Assembly (NCBI GenBank): GCA_023525975.1
Contig: CM042030.1
Span: 22,810,350 to 22,874,349 of the forward strand
Reading direction: 5' to 3'
Length of the DNA: 64,000 nucleotides
Origin: Smallanthus sonchifolius
Taxonomy: Eukaryota; Streptophyta; Magnoliopsida; Asterales; Asteraceae
In this document: piece after piece, positions 48,193 through 59,455 of the stretch
Layout: every line of letters begins with the position of its first letter
How positions within the stretch are numbered: the first letter of the stretch is position 1
Program-made: the position numbers and the translations under genes
The notes under the pieces: model-generated
The model's database searches: none
Told to the model about the DNA's origin: nothing
What the model saw: the letters and a program-made list of their open reading frames with translations, nothing else

Positions 48193-48967
48193 TGTTGGGA
48201 ATTCTTGTACTAGTTTTAACTTTTAAAACAAATTAATTTAAACTTTTTAAATAAATAAATCAGATTTAATGAGTGGAAGCAGTTTGTACAAGTCAACGGT
48301 ACTAAACCGGGATCCGCCAGTGATCCGATTACACGCGTATAAACAATAAAATTAAACCACCTATAGCGGGTAAATAATTATACCTTTGACGATTAACCGA
48401 AAGATCAAAACTTTGGTTCAACGAGCGTCTCGCTAGTGATAGAACACGAAACCGGCAAATAAGCAAACCCGTCTCACGGACTCGTACTAACGGCGGTGAC
48501 GGTGATGGAAAGGTGGCCGGCGATCGGTGGCGGTTGTCTCGTTCTCTACGCAAACTTATATGGAGGCAACAACTGTGTTTAGGGTTTGCAATTAAGGTCA
48601 TATTTATAAACTCTTTAATTACAAATCACACCCCATGTGTTAACACTTAATTCCTTGTAATTAATTATTAATTACATTTAACCCTTGCAGTTTAACTAAT
48701 TACAATTAATTAGTAAAAACTTTAATTATTTAATGTTTAACACTTAAACAATTAGTTCCTCCGTATTTAATTATTTCTCTAAATAATTAATTACCGAACA
48801 CACCGATAAATATTTCATTAAATATTTAATCACTGAATTATAAAACCGTGTTTCGTGAACTATAATGTTTACATTACTAATTGCTCGTTGCCCAAAGTGT
48901 AACTCTTTGGATCATACCTCGACAGTAACGTTGATTTAATCGACGATCGGACATCTTATATCCAACA
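48193..48967 (-). repeat. Copia LTR inserted in the Copia-1 integrase
   Basis: On the minus strand it runs TGTTGGATATAAGATG ... GAATTCCCAACA, with the terminal inverted repeat TGTTGG/CCAACA typical of copia LTRs, and a primer site beside its inner end. It interrupts the Copia-1 integrase at 48968. Confidence 0.8.
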
Positions 48968-49758
48968 AACGTGACGAAGTATCTCTCCCCACTTTTGGAC
49001 ATTGTTTTGAATGGACCACATACATCAGTATGTACGAGTCCTAACAGATCCTTAGCCCTTTGAGCGATACCGGTAAAAGGAGCTTTGGTTAACTTGCCAC
49101 TTAAACAAGATTCATAATCATCAAAAGACTCTTGACCAGTGGAATTAAAAATTTCTGCAGTCTGGAGTTTCTTTATGCGATTATTGTCTATGTGTCCCGG
49201 TCAACAATGCCATAGATACGTATCATAGAAATCTATTTTCATATGTTTAGAGGAGATGTTGTATAAAGCGTTGTTAAAATGGACCTTTATCTCATAGATT
49301 CCATTCTGAGGCTTTGCAGTAAATTAAAAGAAATAATTCAAATATGTAGAAATAAAATCACTATCAAAAACATATTTAAATTCTTGTTCTCACAAAGCGG
49401 AGACCGAAACAATATTCCTACTTAAACTAGGAATGTAACAAACATTTTTCAAAACCAGAAGGAAGTAAAAGAACATATTCTCCTACAGCCTTCACCGCGA
49501 CTCTTTGTCCATTGGCAACATGAAGCTCTAAGTCGCCTTGCTTCAGCTTCTTAACCTTCCTTTGTCCAAGCAAATCATTACAAATGTGAAAACCAAATCT
49601 AGTGCCAAACACCCAAAATTTGCTAGACAAAGAGAATATTTCAATAATGAATATACCTAAGGACTGTCCTCTAGAAGTCTTCTTCTGCTTCAGCTCAGCC
49701 AGATATTTGGGGCAGCTTCTCTTCCAGTGTCTAGCTTTATCACAATGAAAGCACTTGA
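48968..49758 (-). pseudogene. Copia-1 pol fragment: zinc knuckle, dead protease, integrase start
   Basis: Minus strand, from right to left: a gag knuckle CFHCDKARHWKRSC (49709-49753), a protease region where the DTG-type site reads VFGTRFGFHIC so the catalytic Asp is lost, then the integrase finger region and DLLGLVHTDVCGPF (about 49060-49000), where the copia LTR cuts in. It joins the gag part at 59456-60216 across the inserted Gypsy-3. Domain order is that of a Tork-type copia. Confidence 0.75.
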
Positions 49759-52700
49759 TGTCACACCCCCAAATTTCACTAACGGAGTTTTACCGTTTTG
49801 GAAGGTGACAAACCAGGATCTCAGACATCAGTTACTTCAAACGACACTATATGGGACTTGAAATGTAATAACATAAAAGATCAAAGTTCAGAGTGTATAT
49901 GCGGAAGCGTTAAACGAAAGTAAATGCGCAAAACAACGCGCCCAAGTCCAATTACAAACAAAACATAAATATTATACAGTAGATAATTATTTCAATTGGA
50001 GTCTAAGACACATGCATGACTTAACGTGATCCTGAGTACCAACCTGAGAAAACATGTAAGAAAATGAGTCAACACTAGGTTGGTGAGTTCACAGGTTTCA
50101 ATTATTTAAAGTAAAGCGTTTACGGATTATGTACATTGAATATGCATATCAATAGGTTGCATGCCTATATTCATGTTTTGCTAAAGCGCTCGCAACCGAA
50201 ACTGACAGTGTGTTTGTTTGTTTGCCTCCAGCCAGGTCTATCAACCTTGACTAATGTGTTAAGGTCAATATAACACCCGTTCGGACTCCAATCGAGTTAG
50301 CGCGAATAACACGGGTGGGGTTTGTCAAACCCAGTAGTACTACCAAAATTACCCCGTTCATATCATATTAACGGTCCGATGTGTGTGAGGACTTTTCATG
50401 ATAGTGTGTTACGCTTAGCCTCAACAGTGATATCATATGAATTACAATAAACCAAAAAGGTTGTGACATGTTTTCTCCCCCAAATAAAAACAGTAAAAGG
50501 GGCCGTGAAACTAACCTGCGTTGCGTAGGAGGTAGTATCACACAAGTATGAGATTTGAAATCTCAAGTGTTAGCCTGCACGGCTTACGTATGCCCTATAA
50601 TTATAACACATAAGTTAGGGACATATGGGATTTGTGACGACGACACGGAAGTTAGAACATCTTAACGTTTTCTAAGGATTTAAGAGTAGACGAACGGGTC
50701 TACGGAAATATATATATATATATTTCTTAAAATACTAATTACGAATCAGAGTGTTACGAGTCGAACGTTAATAACGAATAATATTAAATAAATAAATAAA
50801 CTCGTACGTTAATGTCGTTTATAAAAGTTAGGAAAATAATATAATTTAATATATTATTTTTAGGCTCGTCGGATTAACTAAATAATCATTTGTGGAGAAA
50901 TAATAAATATAATATTTTTAATCGATATAATAAATGCGAGTAAATAATATAACTAATTATATTATTATTTAGTTTAAAACGTCACACGAGTTATAAAACG
51001 ACACGAAATAATATAAATATATATTATTTAGTAACATTAGTCACGGGTTGAAAATAATATAAATATATTATTTTATACGAAGTTACGGTTTGAAAATAAT
51101 ATAAACATATTATTTTTGTTTGACAATAACATAAATATTTTATTTACAAAAGTGGGAATAATATAAAAATTGGTTAATAATTCAAACCCGAGCCTACGGG
51201 TTGTTTCCCGGGCTAAAACACATTTGTATAATAATATAATATTATACGATTTGATTTTTATATTAAAATAATACAAGGAAAACTGTTTAAAAATAAAACG
51301 GTGTGGAGAGACTCGAACCCGGGTCTCTCCTACACAAGCACACACACTTAACCAGTCCCGCCCGCTAGGGTCATCGCATTAGGATTCGGATCAAATACGT
51401 TTTAATCCTCAACACCCATGTGTTCTTCCCCTTTACTCTATCCGATTGAACTCCCCCTTGAATCCGCCGAATTCGGTTTCGATTGAACCAAATGACATAG
51501 GGGTTTTGATGATCGAGGTATTTCGAACCTGTGGGTGAGTTTAATCGTAAAATCGACAAGTTTGAGGTCGTTAATTTTGTGAATTAAGAACCGTAACCCT
51601 AGGTTTGAACACAAGATCAAATCGATCGATTTTTATAATGAAAACGCTTGGAATCATAGGGTTATCATTAAATGGAGGATTGTGAAACTGCTCGTATGAA
51701 TTAATTGAATTGAAATCGTGTGTAGATTTGGATTCGATTAAACCCAGATCGCGATGAACCCTAGAATCAATTAGGTTTCAATTTGATGATATAAGCCCTA
51801 GATTTCATAGGGCTTTCAATCCGGGCATCGAGACGATACTAAGGATGTGTTCAATTTCATAATTTGATATCAGATTGATAGGGTTCGACTAAAACGAAAT
51901 CCGGATGAACCCTAGGTTTCGATCGAGTTAAATTCGATAATATGAACCCCAATTAGGTTAGGGTTATTGCTCCATAGATTAAAACGAAGGTGTTGATGTA
52001 AGAAATTACCAGAATGTGTTTCGGATTGGAGGTGCTCGACTAAAACGGTTGTTGATTGTGACGGGGTTGGCCTCCGGCGACTCCTGCTGCTATATCGATC
52101 GAATTGGGGTGTGAGACAGATTCTATGGACTTCGTTTAGTTTGCGCAAGTGATCGATTTTAGTGTAAACGATCGAATTTGTACGAATTGGTGAGTTATAG
52201 GGAATAACTTCGACGGTTTCAAATTGAATTCCCATAATTGGGATTAATTTCGAATCATTAACTAGTTAATTGCCGTAGTAGTGGTTGTTTATGACATTTA
52301 ATGTATATTGCAGTTATGAAGATTAAACGAATTTTTGTAAATCGCACGGATTTGAATCAAGAACACTAAGGTTGGCTTTCCAAAGTCAACAGAATCGTAA
52401 TTGGTCTAATTACAGATCTAGTCCCTGAGATTTTCATGTAATTGAGTTTGAGATTTAGCAGAACTGGTCCCTCAAGTTTGGATGGGGTTAGGACCCGGTT
52501 AGTTTGACTTTCAAAGTCAACAGAAACAAGATTTTGACTTTGAGAAGTCCGCTAATAGGGTTTTGGGACTTGGCAGATTCAGTCCCTGAAGTTTCATGTG
52601 AATTGAAGCTTTAGAGTTTGACAGATTTAGCCCTTGCGGTTTGTATATAGTTAAGGACTAGTTTGTTTGACTTTCAACGGTTAACATAATAAAAATCTGA

Positions 52701-52851
52701 CTTTGTAAAGTCAATAGATTTGATTTATGAGTATTTACATAACTAATCCATGAAGTTGGAGTTTGAAGAATTGACAGAAACAGTCCCTGCAGTTTTAGGT
52801 AAGTTATTTAGGTTAACTTTTAACATAACTCTAAAGTCCGGATTGTCACAT
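49759..52851 (-). repeat. Gypsy-3 3' LTR
   Basis: 3093 bp, TGTCACACCCC ... GGATTGTCACA on the plus strand. Related to the array units at 20301-32760. Contains the tRNA-like block (51301-51370), AT-rich middle, repeated TAGTCCCTGA-type segments at 52436-52800, and the palindrome TTGACTTTCAAAGTCAA at 52504-52520. Confidence 0.9.
51301..51370 (-). other. tRNA-like block (B-box GGGTTCGAGTC) in the Gypsy-3 LTR
   Basis: On the minus strand: CTAGCGGGCGGGACTGGTTAAG, about 30 bases, then GGGTTCGAGTCTC. The second motif fits the pol III B-box closely; the first fits the A-box poorly. Resembles the head of a tRNA-derived SINE. A second copy is at 57924-57993. Confidence 0.5.
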
Positions 52852-52960
52852 CATCCCATAGTTGAAAGAATTTTCGTCCCGAAAATTAAACAAATAAAAA
52901 AAAAAATTTCTAGGGTGTCACATCATCCCCTAGTTGAAAGAATTTTCGTCCTGAAAATTA
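52852..52960 (-). other. Polypurine tract of Gypsy-3, duplicated border
   Basis: The minus strand reads CTATGGGATGA before the LTR. A stretch of about 45 bp (TGTCACATCATCCC..GAAAATTA on the plus strand) is present twice, at 52845 and 52916, so the internal/LTR border is duplicated 71 bp apart. Confidence 0.6.
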
Positions 52961-52970
52961 GGATAGTACT

Positions 52971-53285
52971 TTAAGAATTTGAAGTGGATTGCTTGAACAG
53001 ATGCGGATACTTGTGTATCATCTGATCCTCGCGTTCCGACGTGAATTCTGGTCCGCGTTTCGAATTCAAACGAACTCTGACAATAGGGATTTTACTGCGT
53101 TTCAGCGTTTTGATTTCCCTATCCATGATTTCTACCGGTTCTTCAACGAACCGCAGTTGTTCATCGATTTGTAGTTCCTCAAGTGGAACTACTAGTGCTT
53201 CGTCTGCTAGACATTTCTTCAAGTTCGAGACATGAAAGACATTGTGTACACCACTAAGTCCTTCAGGTAGGTCCAGCTGATACAC
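52971..53285 (-). pseudogene. Gypsy-3 integrase C-terminus with chromodomain
   Basis: 105 codons: VFHVSNLKKCLADEALVVPL, then EEPVEIMDREIK and RIPIV-like KIPIVRVRLNSKRGPEF, ending KYPHLF. This is the Tekay-type chromodomain tail. It is out of frame with 53651-53373 through a shift near 53300-53370. Lys-rich and Glu-rich parts fit a chromatin-binding tail; no catalytic residues are present in what remains. Confidence 0.8.
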
Positions 53286-53372
53286 TACTGGCCAATTCTC
53301 TTCACTATCTTAAACGTTCCAACATAACGAGAATTCAGTTTACGTTGTTTCCTGAAGTGAATTACACCTTTT

Positions 53373-53670
53373 TCAAGGTGAGACTTTGAATAGGAACATG
53401 TTGCCTATTTGAAACTCTAACGGTTTACGACGCTTATCGATATAGCTCTTTTGATGCTCACGAGCTGCCGCCATACGGTTTCGGATTTGAATGATCTTTT
53501 CAGAGGTTTCGAATATATGTTCGGGACCTGTAAGTTGGCTATCCCCAACTTCAGCCCAACATATAGGAGATCGGCATTTACGTCCGTACAATGCCTCGAA
53601 TGGTGCCGTCTTGATGATAGTGTGATAACTATTAATGTAGGAGAACTCCACTAGAGGTAAGTGAGACTAT
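53373..53670 (-). pseudogene. Gypsy-3 integrase fragment after the deletion joint
   Basis: Holds TAPFEALYGRKCRSPICWAE and KSYIDKRRKPLEF, conserved near the end of the gypsy integrase core. Everything upstream (RT, RNase H, integrase D-D-E core) is absent. The joint with protease is near 53670. Confidence 0.8.
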
Positions 53671-54381
53671 TATTTGTGCATTCATGAAGGATATGATGCC
53701 CATAATAGCACCACTCCTTTCGCCTTGGACGGAGAGGATTTCTCCATTAGGAAGAGGAAAGCGAACGATTATCTCGCGACAAACAATCTCAGCTTGGTTC
53801 TTAGATAATCAGTCCATTCCGACAATTACGTCGAAACTACCGAGTGAGACCGGCATAAGATCAATGTCAAATTTATGACTAGTCAGTTCGAGTTTACAAC
53901 CCTTAAGATCATGGGTTGCTTCTATTATTTGTCCGTTGGTTATTTCTATGGTGTATCTGTCTTCTAACAGGGTTGGGGTTTTTCTTAGTAGGCTGCTAAG
54001 TTTATTAGTCATGGAATTTCTATCAACATCAGTGTCAAATAGTACAGAAGCAAAATAGTTGTTTAGAAGGAACTTACAGGTAACCACGTTGTGGTCATAA
54101 CGAGCTTCTCCGGATCCTAGCACAAAGGCTCGCCCCTTTGCACCATTCCCTGCATTATTTCCCTGGTTGTTATTATCGCCTTGGTGGTTGTTGTTGTTGT
54201 TGTCGTTTCCACCCCTCTTTAATTGTGGACAATCCTTCCGGAAGTGTCCCTCTTTTCCACATTCAAAACAACCTTTGGTAAAACCCGGTTGTTGGAAGGG
54301 TTGCTTGGCTTGTAATTCCCCTCTGCAGTCTTTGGCAGCATCGCCACCTTGCCACACCGCTGACAACAGTTTTTGTCGCAA
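53671..54381 (-). pseudogene. Gypsy-3 gag zinc knuckle and protease
   Basis: Knuckle CFECGKEGHFRKDC (about 54270-54230), an Asn-rich linker, then retropepsin with LFDTDVDRNSM (DTD in place of the usual DTG) and FDVIVGMD. The Gly to Asp change in the active-site triad should harm the protease. Joined to gag by a frame change near 54370. Past 53809 the frame continues briefly and then runs into the deletion joint. Confidence 0.8.
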
Positions 54382-55177
54382 GAACCGAGGTGGTGGTAAT
54401 TACATTTGTTACACCTTGGGTGTCTCTCAATATAACCACTTTGATGCTGACTCGAAGAGGTCGACCGGTTGAAGTTCTTCGTAGGTTCAAACCTACGATG
54501 TTGTTGTTGCTGTGGCTGATTTGACTGAAATCCCATGTTGTTATTGCTACTGTCATACTTCCTCTTGTTGTTGTCAGTAGACTTGGATGCTGACTTCCTG
54601 GGAGGTAGTGTCCCTTGGGTAACGGCTTGGTCCGTCAGTTTGTGAGCAAGACGGATGGTTTTTTGAATGGTAGTGGGGTTGGATGAAGTAACCATGCTCT
54701 GGATTTGTGGTACTAATCCACTGATAAACATTTTGATTCTCTTGTAGGGTGGTGTGACCATGTGAGGACACATCCCCGCTAATTCATGCGAGTGAGTGGT
54801 GTAGAGTTCTATTTCAGAACGCTCCATTTTCAGATTCCAGAATTCTCCCTCGAGTTTCTGAATTTCATCCCTGGGACAATACTCTTCCTTCATCAGGATC
54901 TTGAAGTCTTCCCATGGTGATGCATTGGCTATGTCCAGACCTAGCATCTGGACCTGTGCATTCCACCATGTGAGGGCAGGACCCTTTAGAGTTCCTGATG
55001 CAAATTTGACTCGGTCGGCCACAGGGCAGTTACACATGGAGAACATAGATTCAATCTTTTCAAACCATCGGAGTAATCCGACAGCTCCCTCAGCTCCACT
55101 GAATGTGTGGGGCTTGCAGTCCATAAATGTCTTGAAGGTACAGACATGCTGATTGTTTTGTGGATTGTTCGCTTGCC
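54219..55177 (-). pseudogene. Gypsy-3 gag, exon 2
   Basis: Retrotransposon gag domain: FSGAEGAVGLLRWFEKIESM, GPALTWWNAQ, and EEYCPRDEIQKLEGEFWNLK, followed by a Gln- and Ser-rich region and a first partial zinc finger (CNKCNYHHLGSCDKNCCQRCG). The usual start assigned here would be Met at 55124, but homologous-looking sequence continues upstream to 55177, where a splice acceptor (CTAATCCAG) is seen. The frame loses the gag reading after the first finger because of a shift near 54370. Confidence 0.8.
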
Positions 55178-55265
55178 CTGGATTAGAAAGAGTAGATTGG
55201 GTTTAGGAAAGAGTGGAATAAATGTGTACAGTTGGTTGTCTAGAGTTAACGGTTGACAAGTTTAC
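55178..55265 (-). other. Candidate 88-bp spliceosomal intron in gag
   Basis: On the minus strand: CATTGCAG|GTAAAC ... pyrimidine-rich ... TCTAATCCAG|GGCAAG. Removing it joins 40 codons plus one base of exon 1 (55386-55266) to exon 2 with the frame kept; without splicing exon 1 stops six codons or so later (..KLVNR stop). The size is normal for a plant intron. Confidence 0.6.
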
Positions 55266-55386
55266 CTGCAATGTGTGCTGCTAAGGCTTCAGCAACACTG
55301 TCATTAATTAACGCGGCCAGTTCGGCTGGTGTCAGGTTTATATTTCCACGACCACCGTTGCGACCGCCACGTCCACGTCCGACCAT
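55266..55386 (-). CDS. Gypsy-3 gag exon 1: Gly/Arg-rich N-terminus
   Basis: Starts MVGRGRGGRNGGRGN, then LTPAELAALINDSVAEALAAHIA. Forty codons and one base up to the splice donor. The GR-rich head could bind nucleic acid; the following segment is helical in character. Too short to stand alone; meaning depends on the intron at 55178-55265. Confidence 0.6.
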
Positions 55387-55656
55387 GATTCTTCATATTC
55401 ACAAACACAAGAAATGAGTAAATACATCGCTTATTTTCATCACTCAAGTGTAAGCAAACAAAAGGAGATGTGCAAAGACATGCAGTTTTATGATTTTAGT
55501 ATAAGGCTAACTTAAATCATAAGGCCATAGAATAAATGGTTCAACTCAAACAGTTCACTAAGATTTTATTGGAATGGGAACATCCTTACCCATTTAGCTT
55601 TTTATTTGAAACATAAAGAAATGACAAAATAAGATAAGATAGAATAGAATGGAATA

Positions 55657-56175
55657 TCAATCTCCACTGTCGGCGGATGAGATGACTGATTCAGCATCAT
55701 CCTCCTCTACTTCCTCGGGCTCATCCTCAGGCTCAAAATCGGGTACTTCAGCTGGCTCTAGAGCTGCTGCAAGTTGTATCTCTAACTCTCCAATTCTTTC
55801 CTGAGATTCTACTTCAGCCTCCTTGAGTGCATTCACTCTAGCCTGTAACGCCCTTACCTCGTCCACTAATGCATTATGCAAGCAGTCAGTGCCTGCCAGT
55901 TCTGCTACTAGCAGATCTATCCTATAATCCGTTTGTTTCTCTCCTCTTAATAGACCTGTGATCGCTCCTGTTGCGTCTCTCATATTCCGGATCTCTCGAT
56001 CCATATTTGCTACAAATGCTGCAAATGCTTGCTCCAATTGACAAGGTAGCAATGGTAAACGTTGTCCTGATGATGATGAAGCTCCAAAGTACGGTGATGG
56101 AACTCGTTCCTGTCTAACCCATTTATTCAGTAAACCGGGGTACCAATCCCAGTCACTCCCATTTCGGATATGCAT
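55657..56175 (-). CDS. Upstream coiled-coil frame of Gypsy-3, unknown function
   Basis: 172 codons between the primer site and gag, without stops or shifts although the rest of the element is broken. N-terminus WDWYPGLLNKWVRQERVPSP; residues about 45-140 are helical with a probable coiled coil (VDEVRALQARVNALKEAEVE, IGELEIQLAAALE); the C-terminus is strongly acidic (FEPEDEPEEVEEDDAESV). It resembles no standard gag, pol or envelope domain that I recognise. In the same transcript it would precede gag, so it would be translated first or act as an upstream frame. Could be an accessory or gag-related protein. Confidence 0.6.
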   Translation of the reverse strand: MHIRNGSDWDWYPGLLNKWVRQERVPSPYFGASSSSGQRLPLLPCQLEQAFAAFVANMDREIRNMRDATGAITGLLRGEKQTDYRIDLLVAELAGTDCLHNALVDEVRALQARVNALKEAEVESQERIGELEIQLAAALEPAEVPDFEPEDEPEEVEEDDAESVISSADSGD

Positions 56176-56390
56176 GGGCTCTCCTACACAATAGAGTTAT
56201 CAACGGGCTCAAGCCTACACCTCTTGGGCTCCGATGATGCAATAGCAGGAATATCATGTTCCTGATTGGTAGGTGGTGAAGATGGTGGTGTAGACATAAT
56301 TCCTGAAACATAAGGAGTAAGTGTCTATGCCAAGTAACTAATGTGTGTGGCTATAGTCTAGAATGCAGTCCTAGTTCTCATTAACCAATG

Positions 56391-56403
56391 GCTTTGATAC
56401 CAA
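56391..56403 (-). other. Primer binding site of Gypsy-3
   Basis: The minus strand reads TTGGTATCAAAGC, one mismatch from the initiator-Met site, two bases from the LTR end at 56406. Confidence 0.85.
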
Positions 56404-56405
56404 TC

Positions 56406-59400
56406 TGTCACACCCCCAAATTTTTTGGAAGGTGACAAACCAGGATCTCAGACATCAGTTACTTCAAACGACACTATATGGGACTTGAAATGTAATAACA
56501 TAAAAGATCAAAGTTCAGAGTGTATATGCGGAAGCGTTAAACGAAAGTAAATGCGCAAAACAACGCGCCCAAGTCCAATTACAAACAAAACATAAATATT
56601 ATTCAGTAGATAATTATTTCAATTGGAGTCCAAGACACATGAATGACTTAACGTGATCCTGAGTACCAACCTGAGAAAACATGTAAGAAAACGAGTCAAC
56701 ACTAGGTTGGTGAGTTCACAGGTTTCAATTATTTAAAGTAAAGCGTTTACGGATTATGTACATTGAATATGCATATCAATAGGTTGCATGCCTATATTCA
56801 TGTTTTGCTAAAGCGCTCGCAACCGAAACTGACAGTGTGTTTGTTTGTTTGCCTCCAGCCAGGTCTATCAACTCTGACTAATGTGTTAAGGTCAATATAA
56901 CACCCGTTCGACCTCCAATCGAGTTAGCGCGACTAACACGGGTGGGGTTTGTCAAACCCAGTAGTACTACCAAAATTACCCCGTTCATATCATATTAATG
57001 GTCCGATGTGTGTGAGGACTTTTCATGATAGTGTGTTACGCTTAGCCTCAACAGTGATATCATATGAATTACAATAAACCAAAAAGGTTGTGACATGTTT
57101 TCTCCCTCAAATAAAAACAGTAAAAAGGGCCGTGAAACTCACCTGCGTTGCGTAGGAGGTAGTATCACACAAGTATGAGATTTGAAATCTCAAGTGTTAG
57201 CCTGCACGGCTTACGTATGTCCTATAATTATAACACATAAGTTAGGGACATATGGGATTTGTGACGACGACACGGAAGTTAGAACATCTTAACGCTTTCT
57301 AAGGATTTAAGAGTAGACGAACGTGTCTACGGAAATATATATATATTTCTTAAAATACTAATTACGGATCAGAGTGTTACGAGTCGAACGTTAATAACGA
57401 ATAATATTAAATAAATAAATAAACTCGTATGTTAATGTCGTTTATAAAAGTTAGGAAAATAATATAATTTAATATATTATTTTTTGGCTCGTCGGATTAA
57501 CTAAATAATCATTTGTGGAGAAATAATAAATATAATATTTTTAATCGATATAATAAATGCGAGTAAATAATATAACTAATTATATTATTATTTAGTTTAA
57601 AACGTCACACGAGTTATAAAACGATACGAAATAATATAAATATATATTATTTAGTAACATTAGTCACGGGTTGAAAATAATATAAATATATTATTTTATA
57701 CGAAGTTACGGTTTGAAAATAATATAAACATATTATTTTTGTTTGACAATAACACAAATATTTTATTTACAAAAGTGGGAATAATATAAAAATTGGTTAA
57801 TAATTCAAACCCGAGCCTACGGGTTGTTTCCCGGGCTAAAACACATTTGTATAATAATATAATATTATACGATTTGATTTTTATATTAAAATAATACAAG
57901 GAAAACTGTTTAAAAATAAAACGGTGTGGAGAGACTCGAACCCGGGTCTCTCCTACACAAGCACACACACTTAACCAGTCCCGCCCGCTAGGGTCATCGC
58001 ATTAGGATTCGGATCAAATACGTTTTAATCCTCAACACCCATGTGTTCTTCCCCTTTACTCTAGTCCGATTGAACTCCCCCCTGAATCCGCCGAATTCGG
58101 TTTCGATTGAACCAAAAGACATAGGGGTTTTGATGATCGAGGTATTTCGAACCTATGGGTGAGTTTAATCGTAAAATCGACAAGTTTGAGGTCGTTAATT
58201 TTGTGAATTAAGAACCGTAACCCTAGGTTTGAACACAAGATCAAATCGATCGATTTTTATAATGAAAATGCTTGGAATCATAGGGTTATCATTAAACGGA
58301 GGATTGTGAAACTGCTCGTATGAATTAATTGAACTGAAATCGTGTGTAGATTTGGATTCGATTAAACCCAGATCGCGATGAACCCTAGAATCAGTCAGGT
58401 TTCAATTTGATGATATAAGCCCTAGATTTCATTGGGCTTTTAATCCGGGCATCGAGACGATACTAAGGATGCGTTCAATTTCATAATTTGATATCGGATT
58501 GATAGGGTTCGACTAAAACGAAATCCGTATGAACCCTAGGTTTCGATCGAGTTAAATCCGATAATATGAACCCCAATTAGGTTAGGGTTATTGCTCCATA
58601 GATTAAAACGAAGGTGTTGATGTAAGAAATTACCAGAATGTGTTTCGGATTGGAGGTGCTCGACTAAAACGGTTGTTGATTGTGACGGGGTTGGCCTCCG
58701 ACGACTCCTGTTGCTTATCGATCGAATTGGGGTGTGAGACAGATTCTATGGACTTCGTTTAGTTTGCGTAAGTGATCGATCTTAGTGTAAACGATCGAAT
58801 TTGTACGAATTGGTGAGTTATAGGGAATAACTTCGACGGTTTCAAATTGAATTCCCATAATTGGGATTAATTTCGAATCATTAACTAGTTAATTGCCGTA
58901 GTAGTGGTTGTTTATGACAGTTAATGTATATTGCAGTTATGAAGATTAAAAAAAATTTGTGTAAATCTCACGGATTTGAAACAAGAATGCTAAGGTTGAC
59001 TTTCTAAAGTCAACAGAATCGTAATTGGTCTAATTACAGATCTAGTCCCTGAGATTTTCATGTAATTGAGTTTGAGATTTAGCAGAACTGGTCCCTCAAG
59101 TTTGGATGGGGTTAGGACCCGGTTAGTTTGACTTTCAAAGTCAACAGAAACAAGATTTTGACTTTGAGAAGTCCGCTAATAGGGTTTTGTGACTTGGCAG
59201 ATTCAGTCCCTGAAGTTTCATGTGAATTGAAGCTTTAGAGTTTGACAGATTTAGCCCTTGCGGTTTGTATAGAGTTAAGGACTAGTTTGTTTGACTTTCA
59301 ACGGTCAACAGAATAAAAATCTGACTTTGTAAAGTCAATAGATTTGATTTATGAGTATTTACATAACTAATCCATGAAGTTGGAGTTTGAAGAATTGACA

Positions 59401-59455
59401 GAAACAGTCCCTGCAGTTTTAGGTAAGTTATTTAGGATAACTTATAACAGAATTT
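56406..59455 (-). repeat. Gypsy-3 5' LTR (outer end truncated)
   Basis: Near-identical to 49759-52851 by eye. Two differences stand out: a 25-bp or so deletion just inside the start (AAATTT joined to TTTTGG) and loss of the last 25 bp or so (CTAAAGTCCGGATTGTCACA) at the Copia-1 border. tRNA-like block at 57924-57993; TTGACTTTCAAAGTCAA at 59128-59144. Confidence 0.85.

Larger units (their letters stand above)
49759..59455 (-). mobile_element. Gypsy-3: internally deleted chromodomain gypsy element
   Basis: Two long near-identical LTRs (49759-52851; 56406-about 59455) flank a 3.55-kb internal region with primer site, an upstream frame, gag, protease, and integrase tail. Reverse transcriptase, RNase H and most of integrase are missing: protease runs into the end of integrase near 53670. 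The element is therefore non-autonomous. It sits inside Copia-1 gag. The outer end of the right LTR lacks about 25 bp plus some flank, so no target duplication is visible. Confidence 0.85.

Noticed and set aside
48329..48601. 90-codon minus-strand frame with Arg/Ser-rich composition
   Set aside because: It lies wholly inside the copia LTR 48193-48967.
51301..51370. Functional tRNA gene
   Set aside because: No full cloverleaf; only the T-arm/B-box part is convincing and the A-box is poor.
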